Shown here one piece after another: positions 5,085-11,800 of a stretch of DNA of 11,800 bases. Under the pieces are notes generated by a model. The model saw only the letters and a program-made list of their open reading frames with translations, was not told the origin of the DNA and made no database searches. Position numbers and translations under genes: made by a program. Origin of the DNA: Candidatus Woesearchaeota archaeon (GTDB lineage: Archaea > Nanobdellota > Nanobdellia > Woesearchaeales > JAGVYJ01); the NCBI GenBank assembly GCA_018303315.1, contig JAGVYJ010000004.1:1-11800 (forward strand). The letters are read 5' to 3'. Within the stretch, counting starts at the first letter, position 1, and the number at the start of each line of letters is the position of its first letter.

Positions 5085-5106
5085 TTGCCCCTCATTTGGT
5101 AACGCC

Positions 5107-5757
5107 ATGAAAGTGCTAGGCATAGATGAAGCCGGAAGGGGCCCTGTTGTCGGCCCGATGGTGATTGCCGGCGCCATGATTGAGGAAAAGAACCTGCCTA
5201 TTCTTGAAAAAATTGATGTAAAGGACTCGAAGCTTTTAAGTCCGGCACAGAGAAGAGCCATTGCAAAGGAACTTGTCAAGGTGCTGGACAGCTTTGAGGT
5301 AAGGGTTATTGGCCCGGAGCTTATAGACCAGGCCCTGAATGATCCGCACTCAAACCTGAACAAGCTCGAGCTTGCCACATTTGCCTCCATCACAAACCAG
5401 ATGAACCCTGACAAGGTCATTGTGGACTGCCCCAGCGTGAATGACAAGAAATTCCTTGGGGAAATTAAGCAGAAGCTCGACCACAAAAGAGACGTCATAG
5501 CAGAGCACAAGGCCGACTCAAAGTACCTAATCGTGGGTGCTGCCTCAATTTTGGCCAAGGAGAGGAGGGAAGAGGAGATAAAGAAGATAAAGGACAAAAT
5601 CGGCATTGACTTCGGCTCAGGCTACCTCTCAGACCCAAGGACAAGCATTTTCATGCAGCAGAACTTCAAGACCTACCCGGAAATATTCAGGAAAACCTGG
5701 GCGCCATACAAGGAGCTTATGAGCGGCAAGCACCAGAAGAAGCTTGACGAGTTCTAG
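5107..5757 (+). CDS. rnhB: Ribonuclease HII
   Basis: The 216-residue protein is a standard archaeal RNase HII, which cleaves the RNA strand of RNA-DNA hybrids and removes ribonucleotides embedded in DNA. The N-terminal signature GIDEAGRGPVVGP gives catalytic Asp7 and Glu8. VIVDCPS supplies Asp107 and EHKADSKY supplies Asp137, completing the DEDD metal site with spacing close to that of Thermococcus RNase HII. VKDSKLLSP (38-46) and GAASILAKERR (144-154) are further family motifs, and SGYLSDP (171-177) holds the tyrosine used in recognising the ribonucleotide junction. The C-terminal helices are of normal length, with no truncation. No ribosome binding site is seen; the TATA box places transcription start within a few bases of the ATG. 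Confidence 0.97.
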   Translation: MKVLGIDEAGRGPVVGPMVIAGAMIEEKNLPILEKIDVKDSKLLSPAQRRAIAKELVKVLDSFEVRVIGPELIDQALNDPHSNLNKLELATFASITNQMNPDKVIVDCPSVNDKKFLGEIKQKLDHKRDVIAEHKADSKYLIVGAASILAKERREEEIKKIKDKIGIDFGSGYLSDPRTSIFMQQNFKTYPEIFRKTWAPYKELMSGKHQKKLDEF

Positions 5758-5765
5758 CATAAACC

Positions 5766-5773
5766 TTTATAAA
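5766..5773 (+). promoter_or_regulatory. TATA box of the VWA/MoxR operon
   Basis: TTTATAAA begins nine bases after the rnhB stop. Transcription should start near 5796, leaving a short leader with GAGGT as ribosome binding site just before the ATG at 5811. The operon thus has its own promoter and need not depend on read-through from rnhB. Confidence 0.6.
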
Positions 5774-5810
5774 CCAATGAGTCCCGTAAAAGGGTTGAAA
5801 AGAGGTCACC

Positions 5811-7619
5811 ATGGTTGATTTCCTGGGTTTTAACAACACAACCGGATTATTGGCTTTCCTGGCTCTAATCCCGTTTGCTGTGCTCTATTTAATGAGGCCC
5901 AAGCCACAGGACAAGGTTGTGCCCAGCCTGATGTTCTTCCTGCGCACAGGCACCAGCATGCGAACAAGGAATTTTCTGAGGAACCTGCTCCGGGACCTTG
6001 TCGTGTTTATTCAGCTCCTTATAATCCTGGCAGCCGCGTTTGCGGCAGCCGAGCCCTTCCTCCAGGTGCCAGGCGTCGGGAGCTCAGGCAATGTTGTGCT
6101 GGTGATTGACGCTTCAGCAAGCATGAAGGCCAAGTATGGTTCAGGGACAAGGTTTGATGAAGCAAAGGCAGAAGCCCTGAAGCGGGTTGGCAGGACTACG
6201 AGCATAGTGCTTGCCAAGGCAATACCTGAAATCATTCTGGCAGATGGCTCAAGGGGCGAGGCCAGGAATACTGTCAGCAGCATCACGGCAACTGACACTC
6301 CGACAAATATCGGGGATGCGTTGCTTAAGGCAGAGCAGCTGCTGGAGGGCAGCTCTGGAAAAGTAATCGTAATAAGTGATTTAAGGGCCACGCATGGCCC
6401 CGATCCCCTTGTTGTGAAGCAGCGCCTTGCCGCGAAGGGAATTGAGACAGAATTCATACCTGTTGCCAAGGATACAGAAAACGTGGCAATCATTAACCTT
6501 GACATTGGACAGAACCAGAGCAAGGTCTTTGTGAAGAATTACAATCCTGAGGCAAGGAAAATCACGCTTCAGGTCAGGAACAACAGGAAAGAGATTTTCA
6601 GCGAGGCAAGGCAGATAGCTGCTAATTCAATAGAAGTCTTCACTGTGCCTGTGGAGAAAGGGGTGAACGAGGTAACAATACCAGAGCGGGATGACCTCAT
6701 GAGTGACAATGCAGCATTCATCAGCCGGCCGTTGAGGGACAAGATAAGGGTGCTGCTGGTGACCAACAAGGAATCCACAAATATCCGCACAGCACTGGAA
6801 TCCTCGTCCAATATTGAACTGAGCGTGTCAGTTCCTCCTGTGATTCCCGACCTCAATTATGACGTTATTGTTTTGCATCAGTTTGACAAGAAGTTCATGC
6901 TTCCCGGCTTTTACTCTGACATGAGGGACAGGGTTGGGCAGGGCGCTGGCATTGTGATTACCGGCCAGAACGACCTTGCCGGGATTAATGAGCTTGCCGA
7001 TCTCCTCCCTGTGAAACTGGAGGAGCTTGTCCAGCAGGAAACCGGCATTGTCACCGAACTTGATACAGACCTCACCCATGAAGCTGTATTCGGGGAGTCA
7101 GGCAGGTATCTGAGGTCAGCAGCGAAGGGAAACGCCATTGTTTTTGCATCGGCAGAGGATGGCAGCCCCATGCTTGCGCAGGGCACTGTCGGTTCAGGGA
7201 CAGTTTTCTATTATGGGATATTTGACGACACCTCAGGCTTCCGCGGAACAACCCAATACCCTGTTTTCTGGAACAAGGTAATAAAGCAGCTTGGCAGGGC
7301 TGAAAGCATTGAGGACTTTAACTTCAATACGGAAAAGGTCTTTTCCAGGAATGCCGCCCAGGGCCAGGATTCCAGGCTATTCCTCGACCAGATAGGGGTC
7401 TATGAGCTTGGCGACCGGGAAGTTGCAGCCAATCTCCTCAACGAGCAGGAATCCGACCTTTCCGCTGAGGGCAATGCGCTCCTGGATGAAGCAGTGGCCG
7501 GACATGTTGAAGGTGAGAGCCAGAGCAGGAATGTGCCCATTGACCATTATCTTGCAATAGCTGTTCTGATTCTTCTGTTCATGGAGTTGCTGTACATCAA
7601 GAGGAGGGGCGACTTATGA
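5811..7619 (+). CDS. BatA-like membrane protein with VWA domain
   Basis: A 602-residue membrane protein. Two N-terminal helices (about 10-28 and 62-80) flank a short segment ending before EPF, the layout of the BatA/aerotolerance N-terminal domain. A von Willebrand A domain follows (about 94-215) with an intact metal-ion-dependent adhesion motif DASAS (100-104), a TDTPTN segment likely to supply the third metal ligand, and ISD (188-190) in place of the usual TDG. Next come a probable Ig-like beta domain (about 225-315) and a GATase-like alpha/beta region (about 320-500) without a visible nucleophilic cysteine. A C-terminal helix (about 578-596) precedes KRRGDL. The soluble part between helices two and three should lie outside the cytoplasm. 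The stop overlaps the next ATG (ATGA). Role by family: surface component remodelled by a MoxR ATPase. Confidence 0.85.
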   Translation: MVDFLGFNNTTGLLAFLALIPFAVLYLMRPKPQDKVVPSLMFFLRTGTSMRTRNFLRNLLRDLVVFIQLLIILAAAFAAAEPFLQVPGVGSSGNVVLVIDASASMKAKYGSGTRFDEAKAEALKRVGRTTSIVLAKAIPEIILADGSRGEARNTVSSITATDTPTNIGDALLKAEQLLEGSSGKVIVISDLRATHGPDPLVVKQRLAAKGIETEFIPVAKDTENVAIINLDIGQNQSKVFVKNYNPEARKITLQVRNNRKEIFSEARQIAANSIEVFTVPVEKGVNEVTIPERDDLMSDNAAFISRPLRDKIRVLLVTNKESTNIRTALESSSNIELSVSVPPVIPDLNYDVIVLHQFDKKFMLPGFYSDMRDRVGQGAGIVITGQNDLAGINELADLLPVKLEELVQQETGIVTELDTDLTHEAVFGESGRYLRSAAKGNAIVFASAEDGSPMLAQGTVGSGTVFYYGIFDDTSGFRGTTQYPVFWNKVIKQLGRAESIEDFNFNTEKVFSRNAAQGQDSRLFLDQIGVYELGDREVAANLLNEQESDLSAEGNALLDEAVAGHVEGESQSRNVPIDHYLAIAVLILLFMELLYIKRRGDL

Positions 7620-10084
7620 GCCTCGCATTTCAGGAACCACGGGCTCTTGTCCTGATAATTCCTCTGGCTGTTGCGGCAGTGTTCATTATCACAAGGCAGC
7701 CGGTAAGGTTCGCAAGCCCGATGGAAAAAATTAGGTATTACAGCTCACGCCGGGGCTACCGGATTTTCCTCATTTCATCAAGAATAATGCTTATTATCGC
7801 CCTGTTGCTGGCCCTTGCGGACCCTTTCACCGTTACGTCAAGGACAGTCGTTGGCGACCCCAAACTCACCATTCTTGTTGACGAATCAGATTCGATGCAG
7901 GTTTTGGACACAGGCGTCGTTGCGCAGCTCAAGGCCCAGCTTGAGCAGCAGTTCCCTGTTGAGGTCAAGACAATCGGTGCCGGGACAACTTCCCCACTGG
8001 GAGACAGCATACTGAGCAACATAAGGGGCCAGGATTCCAGCCTGCTTGTCTCGGATGCCAACAGCAACTTTGGCAGAAGCCTGCTTGACATAATGATGTT
8101 CGCATCCCAGATAAATTCGACAATCAATGCCCTTTCCCTCAATACAAAGGCAGACGATACCAGCGTGCAGATTATTGGCCCTGCGCGAACCACAGCTGAC
8201 TTCGACAACAAGTTCCTGATAATCGTCAACCAGACTGGCAGCAGGCAGGACTACACGCTGCAGGTCAGGCTGGACGGGAGCTCAGTATATAATGCCCAGA
8301 AGTCAGGCGGCTTCATTACTGAGTTTCAGCGCAGGCTGCCCGAAGGCTACCATTCGCTTGAAGCCACAATAACCATACAGAAAGACCTCTTCCCGCAGAA
8401 CAATGTATTCTACAAGACAGTGAAGGTGGAGCCTAAGCCCAAGATACTGTACATTGCCAAGGAATCAAGCAGCCCCATGCTTGACGTGCTCAGGCAGTTG
8501 TATATAGTTACCTCCAGCTCTTCTCTTCCTGCGGAATTCAACCAGTATTCAGCGGTGGTGCTTAATGACTACCCTCTTGATGAGCTAAGCAGAGACCACG
8601 TTGACAGGCTGCGCTCATACGTGCTGGACGGCAACGGGCTTTACGTGATAGGGGGAAAAGAATCCTTTGATACAGGCACATCCAAGTCTGACGAGCAGAA
8701 GCTCTTTGAGTCAATGCTCCCTGTCCAGGTCGGCCAGGGTACAAGGGAGCAGAAAAAGGATGTTAATGTTGTCATTGCCCTTGACATTTCACAGAGCGGC
8801 GGGCAGGGCTTCTGGAAGAACCTGCCTGACGTGCAGGGCGTCACGGATGTTGGCAAGGCACTGGCGATTTCCATAAGCAGGGACATCAGGAGAAACGACA
8901 ACCTTGGAGTGATTGCATTCAACTCAGAGGCATATGTTATCTCGCCGATGACCAAGAAGGAGCAGAAGCCTGATTTGGAGGAGCAGATAGCAAGGCTTCA
9001 GAACTCCGGGATAACCTATCTTTATGCAGGAATCGACGAGGCCAGAAAGCTTCTCAGGACTACGCAGGGCAGCAAGTACATAATTCTCATCACGGATGGT
9101 AATACCATCACGAGCCCTGTTGATACCAGGCCTGAGACCTACAGGTCAGCCAAGGATGCTGAAAGGGAAGGCATAAAGATATTCACAGTGGGCTTTGACA
9201 ATGAGATCACCACAAACGGGGACGTGTTGAGGAAAATCTCTGAATTCGGCGACGGGAGCTTTTTCCTGCCGGATGAGAGGCACCGCATAAAGCTGGCATT
9301 CGGGCCGCCCGACCCCAGTGAGCCGGACGAAGAGAACCTTGGCATTTCAATCCTCAATGGCCATCATTTCATCACTGAATCAGTTGAGCCTTTCGGGAAG
9401 GTCAGCGGTTTTAACGTGGTGGTGCCAAAGAGCAACGCCCAGCTGCTGGTGACCAGCGCCAACGGTGATCCGCTGATGTCAGTCTGGAGGTTCGGGCTGG
9501 GGCGGGTTGTTGTGCTGTCTACTGATGACGGCAGGGCCTGGGCCCAGGACCTTCTGAATAAGAGGAACTCTGTCCTTATAGCAAGGTCTGTGAACTGGGC
9601 AGTCGGGGACCTCAACAGGAAGAAGGAGTTTGACGTTGACATACGGGATGTGTCCCTCCCTGACCAGGTTGAGATTAATGTCAAGAGCACTTCCCTGCCC
9701 AATGCACAGGGACTGAGTTTTTACAAATCTGACGAAAACCTGTACACCGCCCATTTCTCAGCCGGCAAGCCTGGGATATATGACTTCCTCGGCGCCAAGG
9801 TGGCGGTGAATTCATACCAGGAGTACCAGCAGGTGGGCCAGAATCCTTCATTGGACGCTTACATGTCACTTACAGGCGGCAAGGTCTTCAGGCCTGACGA
9901 AGTGCAGGCAATTGCAGACAAGGTAAGGCAGGATTCCATCACCACCCAGACAAGGATCCGGGGCTTCAGATGGCTCCTGCTGATTATAGCCATTGCTGTG
10001 CTGCTCATCGAAATACTTTTCAGGCGTATTATAGAGGACAGACTTAAGAACAAAAGTTTATATACTAAGAATCTGGCAAGATAA
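7616..10084 (+). CDS. Large membrane protein with two VWA-type MIDAS motifs and a split GATase-like domain
   Basis: An 822-residue protein. Helices at about 10-26 and 50-69 precede a first VWA-like domain with DESDS (89-93). After an Ig-like stretch comes the first half of a GATase-like fold from about 275 (PKILYIAKE to GLYVIGGKE), with Gly where the catalytic Cys would be. A full VWA domain is nested here: VNVVIALDISQS with Asp390, Ser392 and Ser394, then GITYLYAGIDEA and ILITDG with Asp494. The GATase-like fold resumes about 575-665 (WRFGLGRVVVLSTDDGRAW). A C-terminal helix (about 786-805) ends in a basic cytoplasmic tail. Bacterial VWA proteins of 800-900 residues beside MoxR and DUF58 genes share this design. 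It overlaps the preceding gene by ATGA, so equal expression is likely. Confidence 0.83.
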   Translation: MSLAFQEPRALVLIIPLAVAAVFIITRQPVRFASPMEKIRYYSSRRGYRIFLISSRIMLIIALLLALADPFTVTSRTVVGDPKLTILVDESDSMQVLDTGVVAQLKAQLEQQFPVEVKTIGAGTTSPLGDSILSNIRGQDSSLLVSDANSNFGRSLLDIMMFASQINSTINALSLNTKADDTSVQIIGPARTTADFDNKFLIIVNQTGSRQDYTLQVRLDGSSVYNAQKSGGFITEFQRRLPEGYHSLEATITIQKDLFPQNNVFYKTVKVEPKPKILYIAKESSSPMLDVLRQLYIVTSSSSLPAEFNQYSAVVLNDYPLDELSRDHVDRLRSYVLDGNGLYVIGGKESFDTGTSKSDEQKLFESMLPVQVGQGTREQKKDVNVVIALDISQSGGQGFWKNLPDVQGVTDVGKALAISISRDIRRNDNLGVIAFNSEAYVISPMTKKEQKPDLEEQIARLQNSGITYLYAGIDEARKLLRTTQGSKYIILITDGNTITSPVDTRPETYRSAKDAEREGIKIFTVGFDNEITTNGDVLRKISEFGDGSFFLPDERHRIKLAFGPPDPSEPDEENLGISILNGHHFITESVEPFGKVSGFNVVVPKSNAQLLVTSANGDPLMSVWRFGLGRVVVLSTDDGRAWAQDLLNKRNSVLIARSVNWAVGDLNRKKEFDVDIRDVSLPDQVEINVKSTSLPNAQGLSFYKSDENLYTAHFSAGKPGIYDFLGAKVAVNSYQEYQQVGQNPSLDAYMSLTGGKVFRPDEVQAIADKVRQDSITTQTRIRGFRWLLLIIAIAVLLIEILFRRIIEDRLKNKSLYTKNLAR
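10057..10064 (+). promoter_or_regulatory. Internal TATA box within the operon
   Basis: TTTATATA lies inside the last codons of the large VWA gene. Its centre is about 33 bases before the ATG at 10094, predicting a transcript with a leader of about seven bases for the coiled-coil gene and those after it. The coding constraint (Ser-Leu-Tyr) could also produce this sequence by chance. Confidence 0.4.
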
Positions 10085-10093
10085 GCTGTAAAA

Positions 10094-10570
10094 ATGGTCT
10101 ATGTGAGGAATAACGTTAACATAATACTGGTTCTGGCCCTGGTGCTGAGCCTGCTGATGCTGGCTGGATTGACTACAATTTACCAGAGCAGCTACCGAGA
10201 TTTGAGCAGCAACTTTGACAAGACTTCCACAGGCTTGAAGGAGACGGGCAGGAATCTTACCAAAACCCAGAAGGAGCTTGACCAGCTGACGGCAACGGTT
10301 CAGCTTCGCACTGCTGACACTGACAAGTTCAACAAGCTGTATACCGACCTTCTGGTCGTCAAGGGAAGCCTGGAAACAGAGCTGGACAAGGCCAAGACGC
10401 AGCTTAAGGATACCAACGAGCAGCTGCTCAAGAAGATTGTGGAGCTGCAGAACGCGCAGGGCACGATAGCAACGTTAAGCCTCAGCCTTTCCGATGCCCA
10501 AAATGAGATTGACCGGCTGAATGACCGGGTTGCTGAATTGGAAGCCCAGGTAGCGGAGCTTAGCAACTAA
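10094..10570 (+). CDS. Single-pass membrane protein with long coiled coil
   Basis: A 158-residue protein. After a short N-terminus with one arginine (MVYVRNNVN) there is one hydrophobic helix (about 9-29), then a continuous heptad-rich, charged region from about 38 to the end, closing with VAELEAQVAELSN. This predicts a membrane-anchored parallel coiled coil of roughly 120 residues; which side it faces is not certain, though the N-terminal signal-anchor form favours the outside. There are no cysteines or catalytic motifs. It lies nine bases after the large VWA gene, with no clear Shine-Dalgarno site, and one base before the next gene. An oligomerising or spacer subunit of the VWA complex is a reasonable guess, no more. 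Confidence 0.85.
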   Translation: MVYVRNNVNIILVLALVLSLLMLAGLTTIYQSSYRDLSSNFDKTSTGLKETGRNLTKTQKELDQLTATVQLRTADTDKFNKLYTDLLVVKGSLETELDKAKTQLKDTNEQLLKKIVELQNAQGTIATLSLSLSDAQNEIDRLNDRVAELEAQVAELSN

Positions 10571-10571
10571 G

Positions 10572-11390
10572 ATGGAATCTTTCAGCAAAGTGCTTGAGGA
10601 TACGCGCATGAGCATCAACAAGATACTCATCCTTGATGCGTCCCTTGTTGGCATACTTGCTTTCCTGCTTATTTTCTGGATTCTCTCTTTCCTGAACATT
10701 CCGCTGCTGAATCCTTACTATGCGCTTGTGCCGGCTGCCGTTGTATTTATTGCAGTGCTGATAAGGAAGTTCAGGACAAACAAGATACTGGAGATTGAGA
10801 AGAGATACCCGAGCATGGATGAAGCCCTGAGGACAGCAAGCGACAATGCCAACAGGAACAATCAGGTAGTAAGAGATCTTCAGGCTGAGATTCTGACCCA
10901 GCTCAGGAGCGTTGAGGTGGCGGCATTCGCCGAGCCCCGCACCATTTATGTGCAGACAGTGCTCATAGGCCTTCTCTGCTTTGCGATAGTGTTTTCAGCC
11001 CCTCTCAGTGTGACATTTACCCATGCTGCAGGCGGCATTCTTGATAAAATTCCGAAAACCTTAAATTTGGGCCATAATACAGATAGTCCTGACCCGGAGA
11101 ATGATGGGCAGAAGCCTTTCTTCTCCAACATGGTTACTGCTGTGACTGATGCCTTGTTTGGCCAGCCCAGCGTGGCCAAGATAGGGGATAAGGAGCTGGA
11201 AGCCCAGCTGACACCGCAGGGAACTGAGCTGGATGTCAGGAATGTCCAGGATGTCCAGGGAAGGGACTTCACCGACACCCTGCCGAATGAGGTTTATGCC
11301 AGGGCATCTGAGGCATATGAAGAGAACATCCAGAAAGACGAGCAGGAATTGATTAAGAATTACTTTGAGAAGATTGCAGACAACCCATGA
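10572..11390 (+). CDS. Three-helix membrane protein of the VWA/MoxR operon
   Basis: A 272-residue protein with a hydrophobic hairpin (about 17-41 and 50-66), a charged loop EIEKRYPSMDEALRTASDNA (74-93), and a third helix (about 126-146), followed by a soluble C-terminal region of about 125 residues that ends in a charged helix. The loop resembles one in the DUF4175-like membrane proteins that accompany MoxR/VWA operons in bacteria (a Y-P-x-L/M-D-E-x-L-R pattern), but the resemblance is short. By topology the loop after helix two should be cytoplasmic and could contact the MoxR ATPase; the C-terminal region should then be outside. Its ATG is one base after the preceding stop and its own stop overlaps the MoxR start (ATGA), indicating tight co-translation. 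Confidence 0.8.
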   Translation: MESFSKVLEDTRMSINKILILDASLVGILAFLLIFWILSFLNIPLLNPYYALVPAAVVFIAVLIRKFRTNKILEIEKRYPSMDEALRTASDNANRNNQVVRDLQAEILTQLRSVEVAAFAEPRTIYVQTVLIGLLCFAIVFSAPLSVTFTHAAGGILDKIPKTLNLGHNTDSPDPENDGQKPFFSNMVTAVTDALFGQPSVAKIGDKELEAQLTPQGTELDVRNVQDVQGRDFTDTLPNEVYARASEAYEENIQKDEQELIKNYFEKIADNP

Positions 11391-11800
11391 CCACATACAA
11401 AAAAGTGTTCGATGACCTGTTCAGCGAGATGAGCAAGGTTATAGTCGGCCAGGATGAGGTTATCCAGCAGCTTGTGATTGCCATCATGGCAAACTCCAAC
11501 GCGCTCCTGGAAGGTTATCCGGGTGTTGCCAAGACCATGATGGTTAAAACCCTTGCCAAACTCATGGACCTCAAGTTCTCCAGGATTCAGAACACACCGG
11601 ACCTTATGCCCTCTGATATCACAGGCACCAACATTATTGAGGAGCAGGCCGGCAAGAGACAGTTCAAGTTCCAGCCAGGGCCGATATTTGCAAATGTTGT
11701 GCTTTCAGATGAGATTAACCGGGCCACGCCAAAGACCCAGTCAGCCCTACTGGAAGCAATGCAGGAGAAGCAGGTTACGATAGGGAACGTAACCTATAGG
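11387..11800 (+). CDS. MoxR-family AAA+ ATPase (partial, N-terminal 138 residues)
   Basis: The gene starts with the ATG of an ATGA overlap at 11387-11390 and leaves the right edge. IVGQDEVIQQLVIAIMAN is the MoxR N-terminal signature. LLEGYPGVAKT is the Walker A motif in the usual MoxR form GxPGxAKT. RIQNTPDLMPSDITG is the highly conserved MoxR segment, FQPGPIFANVVLSDEINRA contains Walker B with the DE pair, and TPKTQSALLEAMQEKQVTI follows as expected. Sensor 2 and the lid domain lie outside the window. MoxR proteins are chaperone-like ATPases acting with VWA-domain proteins and commonly DUF58 proteins. Here it is fifth in the operon rather than first. No strong ribosome binding site is seen, consistent with translational coupling. 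Confidence 0.96.
   Translation, partial: MTTYKKVFDDLFSEMSKVIVGQDEVIQQLVIAIMANSNALLEGYPGVAKTMMVKTLAKLMDLKFSRIQNTPDLMPSDITGTNIIEEQAGKRQFKFQPGPIFANVVLSDEINRATPKTQSALLEAMQEKQVTIGNVTYR

Noticed and set aside
5022..5606. Minus-strand 194-codon frame opposite rnhB
   Set aside because: It is an antisense shadow of a clear RNase HII gene, rich in Ser/Phe/Leu as such shadows are.
1..11800. CRISPR array, insertion sequence or transposase
   Set aside because: No regularly spaced repeats, terminal inverted repeats or transposase-like protein were found.

Overview
The window looks like a piece of an archaeal chromosome of roughly 45-50% GC. The archaeal signs are TATA boxes about 25-30 bases ahead of start codons or tRNA 5' ends, several probably leaderless starts, GGTGAT-type Shine-Dalgarno sites, an initiator tRNA without an encoded CCA, an archaeal-type RNase HII, and a tRNA gene interrupted by bulge-helix-bulge introns. 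Compact spacing and multi-intron tRNAs would fit a DPANN or a thermoproteal/thaumarchaeal-type lineage, but the phylum cannot be settled from this window.

Layout. At 1-1169 on the minus strand lie a class I SAM-dependent methyltransferase gene and, 15 bases downstream, a gene that leaves the left edge. At 1408-2406 a divergent pair (PduO-type cobalamin adenosyltransferase on minus, an unknown 125-residue protein on plus) shares an intergenic region with two TATA boxes, each placed for a leaderless transcript. At 2425-3139 there is an AT-rich two-gene module on minus that resembles an archaeal TumE-type toxin with a winged-helix partner, headed by a promoter with a palindromic operator candidate.

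At 3255-3488 on minus, in what first seems a non-coding or spurious-ORF region, I read a complete tRNA-Ser(GCU) split by two introns: a 40-base intron at the canonical position 37/38 and a 109-base structured intron inside the T-loop at 59/60. Both junctions fold into bulge-helix-bulge motifs and the spliced product is an 85-base class II tRNA. I regard this as the most notable item in the window.

At 3651-4682 is an orphan protein of 343 residues with its own TATA box. At 4774-4848 is the initiator tRNA-Met(CAU). At 4886-5757 a two-helix mini membrane protein (minus) and RNase HII (plus) diverge from a single, nearly symmetric TATA box.

From 5811 to the right edge runs a five-gene operon on plus: a BatA-like VWA membrane protein, a larger VWA protein with two MIDAS motifs and a VWA domain nested within a GATase-like fold, a single-pass coiled-coil protein, a three-helix membrane protein, and the start of a MoxR-family AAA+ ATPase. 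Genes overlap by ATGA or sit 1-9 bases apart. This is an archaeal version of the MoxR/VWA (Bat-like) systems, in which a MoxR ATPase is thought to remodel membrane-anchored VWA proteins; the usual DUF58 partner, if present, would lie to the right of the window. A second TATA box before the coiled-coil gene suggests that the distal half can also be transcribed alone.
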